Source: Trichormus sp. M33_DOE_039
Lineage (GTDB): Bacteria > Cyanobacteriota > Cyanobacteriia > Cyanobacteriales > Nostocaceae
NCBI GenBank assembly: GCA_015296085.1
Contig: DVDT01000108.1
Coordinates: 1 to 51,084 of the forward strand
Direction: 5' to 3'
DNA length: 51,084 bases
This document shows positions 32,938-43,492 of the stretch, piece after piece; within the stretch, counting starts at the first letter, position 1; each line of letters starts with the position of its first letter. The notes under the pieces are model-generated. The model saw only the letters and a program-made list of their open reading frames with translations. It did not search any database and was not told the origin of the DNA. Position numbers and translations under genes: made by a program.

Positions 32938-33723
32938 GTGAAGAATATTTTTGTTCGTAAAAGTGTTTATTGTTTATCTAGTTTAGCTGCTGTAGCTTTT
33001 GTCGGTACTGGTTTATCTGCTTATGCTCAAACAGTACCCCCAGTTGAGGCAGCTACCAACGCTATGTCTCCCGCACCATCAAGTGCTGAACTAGAGACGG
33101 ATGCACAAAACTTCTCTTTTCCCAGTGCAACAACTGTTAACTCTACCTCTGATGATGTCAGTAGTCGTATAGTTACACCAATACCAGGGACAGTAGCAAC
33201 TACATCAGCCACTCTCTTGTCCCCTGAATCTACAACATCTGCTCCTGCTGTCCAACCTACTACCAACACAGTGGCACAATCCGATATTAATGTCGGTAGA
33301 CGTACCCGTGGTGGCAGCAGTTATATTGGTGTGGCTGGCAATATTGGCATAGGTGGCGGTGATTCATCCTTGGGTGATGGTAATTTTGCTGCTATTAGCA
33401 AAATTGGACTCACCAATGCAATTTCAGTCAGACCCTCAGCTGTATTTGGGGATAACACCACAATTTTGATTCCTGTCACCTACGATTTTACCTTCAGACA
33501 GGTAGATCCGTTTGATGAGCCACTAGCGATCGCTCCCTATGTAGGTGTAGGTGCAGCTATTAAAACCGGTGATGATTCTCAAGCCGCCTTTTTGGTATCT
33601 GGTGGTCTTGATGTACCTCTCAACTCTCAATTTACCGCCACAGCTGCCATCAATGCTGGATTTTTTGATGAAACAGATGTCGGTTTGTTAGTGGGTGTTG
33701 GCTACAATTTTTCTGGATTCTAA
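32938..33723 (+). CDS. Predicted outer-membrane porin-like protein
   Basis: A 261-residue exported protein. The GTG at 32938 (MKNIFVRKSVYCLSS) is the likely start because AGGAG lies 5 nt upstream, better than TTG 32923. A signal peptide ends at about 31 (LSAYAQ). A Ser/Thr/Pro/Ala-rich stretch of about 85 residues follows, then a C-terminal region with barrel-type strands (SSYIGVAGNIGIGGGDSSLGDG, ISVRPSAVFGDNTTILIPVTYDF, FTATAAINAGFFDETDVGLLVGVGYNFSGF). It ends in an aromatic Phe, typical for outer-membrane proteins. The protein is small and may form an 8-stranded barrel with the linker in the periplasm. Substrate and role are unknown. Confidence 0.75.
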   Translation: MKNIFVRKSVYCLSSLAAVAFVGTGLSAYAQTVPPVEAATNAMSPAPSSAELETDAQNFSFPSATTVNSTSDDVSSRIVTPIPGTVATTSATLLSPESTTSAPAVQPTTNTVAQSDINVGRRTRGGSSYIGVAGNIGIGGGDSSLGDGNFAAISKIGLTNAISVRPSAVFGDNTTILIPVTYDFTFRQVDPFDEPLAIAPYVGVGAAIKTGDDSQAAFLVSGGLDVPLNSQFTATAAINAGFFDETDVGLLVGVGYNFSGF

Positions 33724-33835
33724 GGATAACGAAGGAGAAAGTAGCCGTCGGTATCCTATAAGCTAGGCAGAAGAACTTTAACCTATTTGATTGTTTTTCA
33801 CATAGTTTGGTTTTTCCAATCGTTCTAGCTTGAAA

Positions 33836-33870
33836 AAGGGTGTAAGGGTATAGGGGTGTAAGGGAAAGAC
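33836..33870. repeat. STRR tract
   Basis: GGGTGTAAGGGTATAGGGGTGTAAGGG, heptamer repeats of the same type as 12303-12480, between two genes that end on opposite strands. Confidence 0.75.
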
Positions 33871-33931
33871 TTTTTCATGTTTTCTTGTATACGCAGTTGA
33901 TGACGGCTACTTAATCCCGAATTATGATAAT

Positions 33932-33965
33932 AAAAGGCAAAAGTTTCAATATCTTTTGCCTTTTT
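33932..33965. terminator. Bidirectional terminator
   Basis: AAAAGGCAAAAG (33932-33943) and CTTTTGCCTTTTT (33953-33965) form a stem with T-runs on both strands. It sits between the porin-like gene (+) and the ABC binding protein gene (-), both of which end here. Confidence 0.85.
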
Positions 33966-33977
33966 ACTTTTGACCTT

Positions 33978-35300
33978 TTACTGCTTCGGAGTAACCTTGT
34001 CGATTACTTTCAGTTTGCCATCGTCCTGTACTGCCCAGACATCATAAACGCCGATGACATCGCCGTTAGCATCGACATCTACATTGCCACTAGCACCTTG
34101 ATAGTTAATATCTTTACCTTCTCTGAGTAACTTTAAGCCTTCACAAACATCGGTGACTTCTACACCTGGTGCATTAGATACTTCCTTAATTTTACTCGCC
34201 ACAGCAGTACCTGTGTTTTCTTTAGCTGCTTGTGCAGCTAACACCAACAAAGCACTTGCATCCCAAGCTTGAGGTGCAAATTCTCCTGGCGAAGAACCAC
34301 CTTTTTTAGATTGCCAGAGTTTTGTGAAAGCTTCTAAGGCTTTACCGTCTGAACCTGGTACTGTACCAATTACTCCAGAGACAATGTATTTACCATCTGG
34401 GGCTTTACCTACTTGCGCCGGAAATTCATCTGATTTCATGCCGTCTGTGAGCATGACTTGTACGCCATTGGTTAAACCTTGCTGATAAGCTGATTTTAAT
34501 AATAAGCTGCCTGTCTCTACATAAAAAACGCCCAAGACGGCATCAGGTTTGCCTGCAAAAGCCGCAGTTGCTTCAGTTTCAAAAGTAGTCGCTTTCGGGT
34601 CGTAGCGGACAGGATTATTCTTATTAACTACAGTCCCACCCAGTTTTTCAAAGGCTTGAACAAATGCCTTTTCAAAACCAACTCCGTAGTCGTTGTTAAT
34701 AACTACGGTAGAGACCCGCTTGTAACCTTTTTTAATGGCGAGTTCGGCTAAGGCTGGCCCTTGGTAGCTATCCGGGGGAACTGTCCGCGCCCAAAAGCCT
34801 TTAAAATCACCTTTTTGTGCCAACTCGGTAAATTTGGGGCTAGTGCTACCAGGAGAAATCAGCATAACTTGATTTTGGGCTGCAATTGATACCGCTGCCG
34901 TGGACACGCTGCTAGCAAACGAACCAACTACACCCGCCACTTTATCTACGGTTGCTAGTTTCGTCATCCCGGCTGCACCAACTTTGGGGTCTGTTTGGTC
35001 GTCCACCGCTACCAGAGTCACTGGTTGACCATTAACACCATCACAGGCGTTAACTGTTTCCACTAATAAAGGAACAGCTGGGGCCATTTGTTGACCGATA
35101 GACGCTAAATCACCTGTGGTTGGCAGTAAAGAGCCTATTTTTAATCCTGTGCCACTGCTAGCTGTGTTATTAGCTGTTGGGCTAGTGGTGCTGTTATTAG
35201 TTCCACTTTCACTAGTACCAGTGGTTGTACAAGATGCCATCAAAAACCCAGTTGCTAGGGTAGTTAAACCTAAGGCTAGGGCAACACTAATTTTGGTCAT
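33978..35300 (-). CDS. ABC transporter substrate-binding lipoprotein (branched-chain/neutral amino acid type)
   Basis: A periplasmic Leu/Ile/Val-binding-type protein of 440 aa (LivJ/NatB fold). ATG 35300 with GGAAGTG upstream is preferred over the longer frame. A lipobox-like LMASC follows the signal helix (FLMASCTTTG), so the mature protein is lipid-anchored. Ser/Thr/Asn-rich linker residues to about 50 precede 'TGLKIGSLLPTTGDLASIGQQM', the start of the ligand-binding core. The characteristic region 'VVGSFASSVSTAAVSIAAQNQVMLISPGSTSPKF' follows at about 130-165. No permease or ATPase gene lies next to it, so it must use permease subunits encoded elsewhere, as in the cyanobacterial Nat systems. 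Substrate specificity cannot be told. Confidence 0.9.
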   Translation of the reverse strand: MTKISVALALGLTTLATGFLMASCTTTGTSESGTNNSTTSPTANNTASSGTGLKIGSLLPTTGDLASIGQQMAPAVPLLVETVNACDGVNGQPVTLVAVDDQTDPKVGAAGMTKLATVDKVAGVVGSFASSVSTAAVSIAAQNQVMLISPGSTSPKFTELAQKGDFKGFWARTVPPDSYQGPALAELAIKKGYKRVSTVVINNDYGVGFEKAFVQAFEKLGGTVVNKNNPVRYDPKATTFETEATAAFAGKPDAVLGVFYVETGSLLLKSAYQQGLTNGVQVMLTDGMKSDEFPAQVGKAPDGKYIVSGVIGTVPGSDGKALEAFTKLWQSKKGGSSPGEFAPQAWDASALLVLAAQAAKENTGTAVASKIKEVSNAPGVEVTDVCEGLKLLREGKDINYQGASGNVDVDANGDVIGVYDVWAVQDDGKLKVIDKVTPKQ

Positions 35301-35491
35301 AATCACTTCCACTCCTCTATTCTGTGGGAGCTTGAAAGCAAGATGCAAACTAGATGTTCAAGTTAGCTCAATCTTATATCAAGTCTCCAAAGGTTAAATG
35401 ATAACATCTACCTTTGGGTGTAGAAGTGATTACCCCTATATTCGTATTCTTTTGCAACACGGGGGATTCTGTGTTGCTATTTGTCTGAAAA

Positions 35492-35583
35492 CGGAGAGGG
35501 AGGGATTCGAACCCTCGGTACGGAGTTGCCTGCCGTACAACAGATTAGCAATCTGCCGCTTTCGACCACTCAGCCACCTCTCC
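35492..35583 (-). tRNA. tRNA-Ser (anticodon GCU)
   Basis: The minus strand reads GGAGAGGTGGCTGAGTGGTC at the 5' end, with a D-arm typical of class II tRNAs. The anticodon stem-loop CAGATTGCTAATCTG places GCU at the anticodon, and a long variable arm follows (GTACGGCAGGCAACTCCGTAC). The T-arm is GGGTTCGAATCCC, and the acceptor stem GGAGAGG pairs with CCTCTCC. The CCA end is not encoded. It reads AGC/AGU serine codons. It lies between the ABC binding protein and crtB genes. Confidence 0.97.
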
Positions 35584-35619
35584 ACGGTCACGAAAAATAA
35601 TGTTAGCAGTTATTTCGTG

Positions 35620-35687
35620 AATAGTCAATAGTCATTAGTCATTGGTCACTTAGTCATGGCTGTGGACTGTGGACTAATGACTAATTT

Positions 35688-35690
<3 letters not shown>
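35620..35690. repeat. AGTCATTAGTC-type short repeats
   Basis: Tandem degenerate GTCAATAGTCATTAGTCATTGGTCA is followed by reversed ACTAATGACTAA. The same repeat type occurs at 46596, 47520 and 47735. Confidence 0.65.
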
Positions 35691-38043
<2,353 letters not shown>

Positions 38044-38492
38044 TTAAACCTACTGTTTTTCAATATTTCTTAATTGTTTTGCCGTTCTCATTATACGTTG
38101 CAATCTGTTACATTTGGCAGTTATGCAAATTTGCGATTCGTTTTGCCAATTTCGCGTACTCAGTAGGAAGCAATCTGGCGGTGCTAATCTAGCTGAAATT
38201 GCTCGACATCTGGATTTATACTTAGTTCCTATAATTTCGCAGCAAGTGTTGCCTGGCGTTGACGTTCAACGTCTACGCATTATCTGCGCGTTGACGTTCT
38301 TGTTCTGCTTGCTCACAACTCCACAACAACAAGTTGTTACCCGCGAATTCTATCTTACTACTTAAGAATATTTCCACACTCCCACGCTAAAGTGAATTTG
38401 CGTATAGTATCTAGCCAGGATGCTGCCTAAGGCTAGGTACTTGATTTTGAATTTTGTAGCAAGATCGCCTAGGATATTTTGAATTATTTATT
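38044..38492. other. Gene-free region between crtP and nagZ
   Basis: A 449-bp divergent promoter region. It contains a short direct repeat (GTTGACGTTC at about 38257 and 38291) and a poorly supported frame at 38114-38365. No terminator is expected, since both neighbours start here. I see no RNA gene. Confidence 0.5.
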
Positions 38493-39578
38493 ATGTCAGT
38501 TTCACAACAGTTAGAAAGATTTGGCAATCACCTAATTCTGGGTATTTCTGGTACTACTTTAAGTGATGAAGATAAGCGCGCTCTTCATGAATTAAAACCT
38601 GTAGGGGTAATCTTTTTTGCAAAAAATTTTCTAGATGGTGTCCCCTATGAGGTGTGGCTGCAAAGTTTTCGGGATTTGCACCATCAAATACACGAATATG
38701 CTGGACGTGATTCGATGTTTTTTACATTAGATCATGAAGGTGGAAGGGTCGTTCGCACACCTTTACCAATTACTAGGTTTCCCCATGCTGTGTTGCTGCG
38801 ATCGCACTCACGGAAAGTAGCTCAAGCTACAGGTATAGAATTAAAATCTTTGGGAATTAATTTATCTTGGGCCCCTGTAGCAGATATTTACTCCAATCCC
38901 CAAAATCCGGTGATTGGATTCCGCGCTTTTAGTAATACCCCTGAAGCTACGGTTGAAGCTGTCTGTGAGTATTATCAAGGACTCAAAGCGGCAGGAATTG
39001 TCGGTTCTGCCAAACATTTTCCTGGACATGGAGATACTAGTAAAGATTCGCATCTGGAATTACCAATCCTCAATCTCTCTCTTGAAGACTTACGGAGGCG
39101 AGAATTAATCCCATTTCAGGCTTTGATTGAGGCACAAATTCCGATTATGATGACGGCTCATATTCTTTTTCCCCAAATAGATCCTGATTGGCCTGCGACA
39201 CTCTCACCAGCTATTCTCAAAACTATACTGCGTGAAGAATTGGGATTTGGGGGCGTGGTTGTATCTGATGACTTAGATATGAAAGCTATCTCAGATATGT
39301 TTACTCAAAAGGGAACGGTGGCGCGAGCATTTAATGCTGGGTGTGATTTATTTATTGTGTCACGTAATATTCATTCATCATCTATGGAACACACTTATCA
39401 AATCGCGGCTGATTTTGCGGAGGCTTTAAATCAGGGTAGCTTGGCTGAATCTGTAGTAGAAACTGCTAGAAACAGAATCGAAAAACTATTAGCAACTACG
39501 CCTCAATATGATGTAGAAATGCTAGATAAAAATACATTGCTCCAACACGCAGAGTTAGCGATCGCCTGTACTTTTTAG
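38493..39578 (+). CDS. nagZ: Beta-N-acetylhexosaminidase (family GH3)
   Basis: Cytoplasmic peptidoglycan-recycling enzyme that removes N-acetylglucosamine from muropeptides (361 aa, family size). Diagnostic features are KHFPGHGDTSKDSH at 174-187 (His in the general acid/base loop) and the catalytic nucleophile motif VVVSDDLDM (255-263, Asp260). The TLDHEGGRV segment (78-86) is also conserved. There is no signal peptide. ATG 38493 is the start. The gene is followed after about 15 bp by a hairpin with a 12-bp stem and stands alone. Confidence 0.93.
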   Translation: MSVSQQLERFGNHLILGISGTTLSDEDKRALHELKPVGVIFFAKNFLDGVPYEVWLQSFRDLHHQIHEYAGRDSMFFTLDHEGGRVVRTPLPITRFPHAVLLRSHSRKVAQATGIELKSLGINLSWAPVADIYSNPQNPVIGFRAFSNTPEATVEAVCEYYQGLKAAGIVGSAKHFPGHGDTSKDSHLELPILNLSLEDLRRRELIPFQALIEAQIPIMMTAHILFPQIDPDWPATLSPAILKTILREELGFGGVVVSDDLDMKAISDMFTQKGTVARAFNAGCDLFIVSRNIHSSSMEHTYQIAADFAEALNQGSLAESVVETARNRIEKLLATTPQYDVEMLDKNTLLQHAELAIACTF

Positions 39579-39595
39579 TTGACAATTAAGCCAAA

Positions 39596-39625
39596 AAATA
39601 GCTAATGCTTAACCATTAGCTATTT
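39596..39625 (+). terminator. Hairpin terminator after nagZ
   Basis: AAATAGCTAATG (39596-39607) and CATTAGCTATTT (39614-39625) are a perfect 12-bp inverted repeat with a 6-nt loop, followed only by an A/T-rich tail. The rest of 39579-39892 is presumably the psb32 promoter region, and no other element is seen. Confidence 0.65.
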
Positions 39626-39892
39626 AAATTAAATTAATCTTACTTAAACAAAAATCAAAACCAAGTGTAACCCAAACTGGCTTTATAAAAGGCAAACAGG
39701 TCACGGTTTAAGGTCAACTAACATCAGAGAACGGTGCAAAGATGGATTTCTTCCAATAGACTGAAAGATAATCAAATCTTGGGAGCAGCAGGTTAACTGA
39801 CTAGGCAATTATCAGATTAATCCTTGTCACAGGTGATTTTGACATTAGTTGTATAGTATTTTTGGTGCTAGTCGGTATTATAGGATTATTAA

Positions 39893-40612
39893 ATGAAACA
39901 GCTACTCAACCAAGTTTTTATTAGGCTGATTTTACCTGTGCTGACGGTGATTTTAGCTTCTTCGTTGTTTGCTACCTCTGCATCAGCTACGGGTGTGTAT
40001 CAGATACCAAATTTGACAGCAGGTGACTCTACCTGGGTTGTAGATCAAGGCGAAGTTATCAGCCGTATCAATGAAGGTCAGATTAGCAGCACCTTCGATG
40101 ACTTGGCCAAGAAAACTGGTAACGAAGTTAGATTTGTGACCATTCGCCGCTTAGATTATGGAGAAACTCCAGACAGCTTTGCTAAAGCACTGTTTGATCA
40201 ATGGTTTCCAACTCCAGAAGCCAAAGCCAATCAAACTTTGTTATTTCTGGATACAGTGACTAACGGTACAGCAATTGTTTCTGGGGAGCAAGTTAAATCT
40301 CTACTTACAGATGAGATTGCAAAGAGTGTAGCTGAAGAAACATTAGCTGCACCATTGCGAGATGGTAATAAATATAATCAGGCATTTTTGGATGCGAGCG
40401 ATCGCTTAGTTGCAGTCCTCTCAGGTGAACCTGATCCCGGCCCTCCCCAAATTATCGACAAAGTACAGGTAGAAGGCACTTTCAAAAAAGCCGAAGAAAC
40501 CGATCAAGGTAACGCCACCGCTTGGGTAGTAGGACTTTTAATCGCGGCCACAATTATTCCAATGGCGACGTACTATATCTATCTGGCAATTCAACCATCG
40601 TCAGAAGGGTAA
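39893..40612 (+). CDS. psb32: Psb32-like TPM-domain protein
   Basis: A 239-residue thylakoid-targeted protein with a TPM (TLP18.3/Psb32/MOLO-1) domain. The signal peptide ends near ASATG (about 32). The TPM domain follows from VDQGEVISRINEGQISSTFDDLAKKTGNEVRFVTIRRLDYG to GNKYNQAFLDASDRLVAVL (about 48-180). One C-terminal transmembrane helix (TAWVVGLLIAATIIPMATYYIYL, about 209-231) anchors it to the membrane. This is the standard Psb32 layout, a factor in photosystem II repair. It faces the convergent DUF4346 gene across a bidirectional terminator. Confidence 0.9.
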   Translation: MKQLLNQVFIRLILPVLTVILASSLFATSASATGVYQIPNLTAGDSTWVVDQGEVISRINEGQISSTFDDLAKKTGNEVRFVTIRRLDYGETPDSFAKALFDQWFPTPEAKANQTLLFLDTVTNGTAIVSGEQVKSLLTDEIAKSVAEETLAAPLRDGNKYNQAFLDASDRLVAVLSGEPDPGPPQIIDKVQVEGTFKKAEETDQGNATAWVVGLLIAATIIPMATYYIYLAIQPSSEG

Positions 40613-40627
40613 ATAAAGTCAAAAGTC

Positions 40628-40664
40628 AAAAGGCAAAAATAGATTGCTTTTACTTCTGCCTTTT
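40628..40664. terminator. Bidirectional terminator between psb32 and DUF4346 gene
   Basis: AAAAGGCA (40628-40635) and TGCCTTTT (40657-40664) form a stem with a 21-nt loop, with A/T-rich runs on both sides. Both neighbouring genes end here. Confidence 0.7.
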
Positions 40665-40685
40665 TATTTTTGCCTTATTTTTGCC

Positions 40686-41069
40686 CTAATCTTGGATATA
40701 CTCTTGCCCTGTGACTAAAGCCACTTCAGCACGGACAAATTCACGACCTAAATAAGCTGCGTGGTCTAGCTGACTGACAGGACAGGGCTGAGTTTCCTCA
40801 AAAATTCGCACACATAACTCCTTTGCAGTTCTACCGCTAAACACTGTTGTGTGGGTGCGTTCCACTTTCCCTTTAGCCGGAATTACTTTTCCTGTTTCTG
40901 GATCTATAGCTAAACCACGGTCATCAATGACGTTTGTAAAATGTTTGGCATAGATTAACCCCTCTGATCTATCGACATAGATAATGAAATATCCATAGGG
41001 GTCAAGTTCAATGTGACGCTGAGAAAGTCTGTTATCAATTGCTGCCAAATCTTCTAGTATCAAATCCAT
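40686..41069 (-). CDS. DUF4346-domain protein
   Basis: A 127-residue protein, with ATG 41069 as the likely start (the TTG at 41081 is weaker). The whole product is one DUF4346 domain: 'DPYGYFIIYVDRSEGLIYAKHFTN', 'GLAIDPETGKVIPAKG' and 'LCVRIFEETQPCPVSQLDHAAYLGREFVRAEVAL'. The family is found in cyanobacteria and, as far as I know, C-terminal to pterin-binding domains in archaeal-type proteins. A role in pterin or folate-type chemistry is inference only. It is monocistronic. Confidence 0.85.
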   Translation of the reverse strand: MDLILEDLAAIDNRLSQRHIELDPYGYFIIYVDRSEGLIYAKHFTNVIDDRGLAIDPETGKVIPAKGKVERTHTTVFSGRTAKELCVRIFEETQPCPVSQLDHAAYLGREFVRAEVALVTGQEYIQD

Positions 41070-41169
41070 AATCGATCTCAAAACTAAATTTATGTATTCA
41101 GAGTTTTTACACTACATACCAAGTGTAAATCTTTCTCAGCTAACAGTTATCAATCAGCAATTACCAGTT

Positions 41170-42351
41170 TTATCGATTTTGTTTACTAAAAGGTAACTCT
41201 GCATTAATCGCCTCAATTTCCTGCTGTTCTAGTTGGTTCACTTCCCGAATATAGGGAAGTAAAATCTGTGCCAGCCGACCATTATAAAACCTATGCAAAC
41301 TGTAATTAGCCATAGCAGGAAAGCCACGGCGTTTTTTATGTCGTCCACCTGCACCTGGATCGAATGATTGAATGCCGTTAGCGATCGCCCACTCAATCGG
41401 TGCATAATAGCAAGCATCAAAATGTAAGCAATCTATTTCTTGAAAGCTCCCCCAATAGCGTCCATATAATCTATCGCCTTTAAACAGACAAAAAGACATA
41501 CCCACAGGATGACGTTCATCTTGTTCGCTATAAGCCGGGAAAAATACCACACGCTGGCGATAATTATCGTGTAATTGCTCAAAAAACTGTTTAGTTAAAT
41601 ATTTACTGCCCCACCAGCCAAACTTATCACAGGTGTCAGCATAAAACTGGTACATCAACGGAAACAAACATTTAGAAATATCATCACCAGTTATAGGTTG
41701 TAATTTTAACCCAACTTTTTCTACAGCTTTGCGTTCTCGCTTAATATTCCGACGCTGGTTAGCATTAAACACTGCCAAATAATCATCGAAAGATTGAAAT
41801 CCGTTATTTTCCCAAATATAACTATGGTGTAACCAAGGGGTAAAACCTGTTTGTGTCAACACTGGTCGCCATTCGGGATCTACATAGAGAAAATGACAGC
41901 TTGAAATGCGATTTTTGATACAAAAAGCATCAATTTCATGTATCATCATTGCTGTAATTTCTTCCTCATCTTCCCCAGGTGCAATTAAAAAGCGATAGCC
42001 TTCCGCGGGGGTAAATGGAGTCATACCCAAAAGTTTCGGGTAATACTGTACACCTATACGTTCCGCTAGCTCTGCCCACTGGTGGTCAAACACAAATTCG
42101 CCATAACTATGACCTTTGAGATACAAAACAGCAACAGCAATCAGCGTTCTGTCTCGCCACAGGGTCAAGTGGTTTGGTAGCCAACCAGTTTTCGCTGTAG
42201 CACTTTGGGAATTTTCCAGATTATGCAACCAATCCCACTCTAAAAAAGGAGTTTTGAGTGGTAAAGCTAAAGCATCCCAAGCATCTTGGGGTACTTCGGC
42301 AATCTTGTTGATCCAAACGCTAGAATAACGCGGCTTGAGTTGTTCTACCAT
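41170..42351 (-). CDS. FemAB/GNAT-fold protein (DUF482/COG3146 type)
   Basis: A 393-residue cytoplasmic protein. ATG 42351 (MVEQLKPRYSSVW) is the likely start, because the upstream frame is made of STRR-derived PFPIPYSPFPIP residues. The mid-region 'FNANQRRNIKRERKAVEKVGLKLQPITGDDI' and the C-terminal 'DCLHFDACYYAPIEWAIANGIQSFDPGAGGRHKKRRGF' are the signature of the FemAB-like/peptidoglycan-biosynthesis GNAT family (PF04339-type). The members probably transfer an aminoacyl or acyl group, and the acceptor is unknown. The gene is monocistronic and shares a direction with the RibD-like gene 100 bp upstream. Confidence 0.87.
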   Translation of the reverse strand: MVEQLKPRYSSVWINKIAEVPQDAWDALALPLKTPFLEWDWLHNLENSQSATAKTGWLPNHLTLWRDRTLIAVAVLYLKGHSYGEFVFDHQWAELAERIGVQYYPKLLGMTPFTPAEGYRFLIAPGEDEEEITAMMIHEIDAFCIKNRISSCHFLYVDPEWRPVLTQTGFTPWLHHSYIWENNGFQSFDDYLAVFNANQRRNIKRERKAVEKVGLKLQPITGDDISKCLFPLMYQFYADTCDKFGWWGSKYLTKQFFEQLHDNYRQRVVFFPAYSEQDERHPVGMSFCLFKGDRLYGRYWGSFQEIDCLHFDACYYAPIEWAIANGIQSFDPGAGGRHKKRRGFPAMANYSLHRFYNGRLAQILLPYIREVNQLEQQEIEAINAELPFSKQNR

Positions 42352-42356
42352 TGTTG

Positions 42357-42410
42357 GGGAATGGGGAATAGGGAATGGGGAATAAGGAATGGGGAATGGG
42401 GGAGAAGGTA
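42357..42410. repeat. GGGAATA/GGGGAAT short repeats
   Basis: Tandem GGGGAATAGGGAATGGGGAA-type heptamers occur just upstream of the FemAB-like gene. They explain the low-complexity N-terminal extension of its open frame. Confidence 0.8.
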
Positions 42411-42452
42411 GATTTACCCCAATGCCCAATCAATAGCGTAATCTAATCTACG

Positions 42453-43136
42453 TTATCGTTGCAGGCGATAATGGAGAAAAACTTCTTGGTCAATGGTTTT
42501 CACTTCTAGAAGTTGCAACCGAGGAGCTAATTGTGACATGAATCCTTGTCCATCCACTGGTGTGGGTGCAGTCTGACCGCCTAAAATTAATGGACAAATA
42601 GTCAGCCATAATTCATCGATTAAATCTGACTCCAGCATAGAAGCTACTAATGCTCCTCCACCCAAAACTGCCAAGCGTGTTATATGTAAAGAAGCTAATT
42701 GTCGTAAAGCGGCGATGAAGTCAATTTTTTCTGTTGGTGTTGTAAAAACTAAAATCTGGTCAAAATCTGGTTTATCTTGCCAAATTTGTGCGCCTGTTGT
42801 CGTTGTCAGTAACCAGCGTTTGATTGATTGCTGAAAAAACCGAATTTCCGGATTGATTTGACCAGAGTGTGTAGTAACTATATGAATCGGCTGGGTAGGT
42901 TTGCCCTCTTGCTGTCGATGTTTTAGGAGCGTCGGCTGTGATATGGTCATTGTTGTACCGTAAGCACGAAGTGTGCCTGCACCCAACAATACAGCGTCAG
43001 CAGCAGCAATCTGTTGTTCTAAGTGTGTTCTATCTGTATTTGAGCCAAATCGGGCAGGAGATCGCTGAAAATCTGTTATTTTGCCATCTGCACTCATGGC
43101 TAAAACTACTGTCGTATGCGGACGATGTTGCACCAT
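42453..43136 (-). CDS. RibD C-terminal-domain reductase
   Basis: A 227-residue dihydrofolate-reductase-fold protein of the RibD_C family. It has 'TTVVLAMSADGKI' at about 8-20, 'VLLGAGTLRAYG' (about 50-61) for NADPH binding, and a second motif 'LAVLGGGALVASMLESDLIDELWLTICP' (about 156-184). In riboflavin synthesis this domain reduces the aminopyrimidine ribose. A stand-alone form like this may serve as pyrimidine reductase or act on another substrate. No ribD deaminase half is fused, and no rib gene is adjacent. The start is ATG 43136. Confidence 0.85.
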   Translation of the reverse strand: MVQHRPHTTVVLAMSADGKITDFQRSPARFGSNTDRTHLEQQIAAADAVLLGAGTLRAYGTTMTISQPTLLKHRQQEGKPTQPIHIVTTHSGQINPEIRFFQQSIKRWLLTTTTGAQIWQDKPDFDQILVFTTPTEKIDFIAALRQLASLHITRLAVLGGGALVASMLESDLIDELWLTICPLILGGQTAPTPVDGQGFMSQLAPRLQLLEVKTIDQEVFLHYRLQR

Positions 43137-43492
43137 TGGGTTGGGTTGCTGGTGGAGTTATTTGACTTACTAGTACATGATGGCAGAAATCAAAATATCA
43201 TATCCCTACCGAGTAGGAAACTACAGCATCATTGCACGGTTCATTAAAAATAAAGTTTTCACTGTTGATTTGAAATTCTCCCCGGCGATACTTGATTAAT
43301 ATGCAGCACAAGTCCATCTCACATCTACCCACTACAATTTTTGGTATAGCACATTGCTTTTTAGGGATTCAATCTTTGATAACTTTGGGGGCTGATTACA
43401 AATTGTGGATAAATTCATAAAATGTCTCCTTTAGTTAGTTTATTTGCATATCTGGGCTGTTGTGGTTTTGCAGTTGTGAAGTGAGACGCTCG
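43137..43492. other. Divergent promoter region
   Basis: A 356-bp A/T-rich gap between the RibD-like gene (-) and the sensor kinase gene (+). I see no RNA gene or clear hairpin. It presumably holds both promoters. Confidence 0.5.

Noticed and set aside
35492-35583. tRNA-Ser as an integration (att) site
   Set aside because: No direct repeat of the tRNA 3' end and no integrase gene found nearby.
38114-38365. 83-codon frame between crtP and nagZ
   Set aside because: No ribosome-binding site, irregular composition, no recognisable domain and located in a divergent promoter region.
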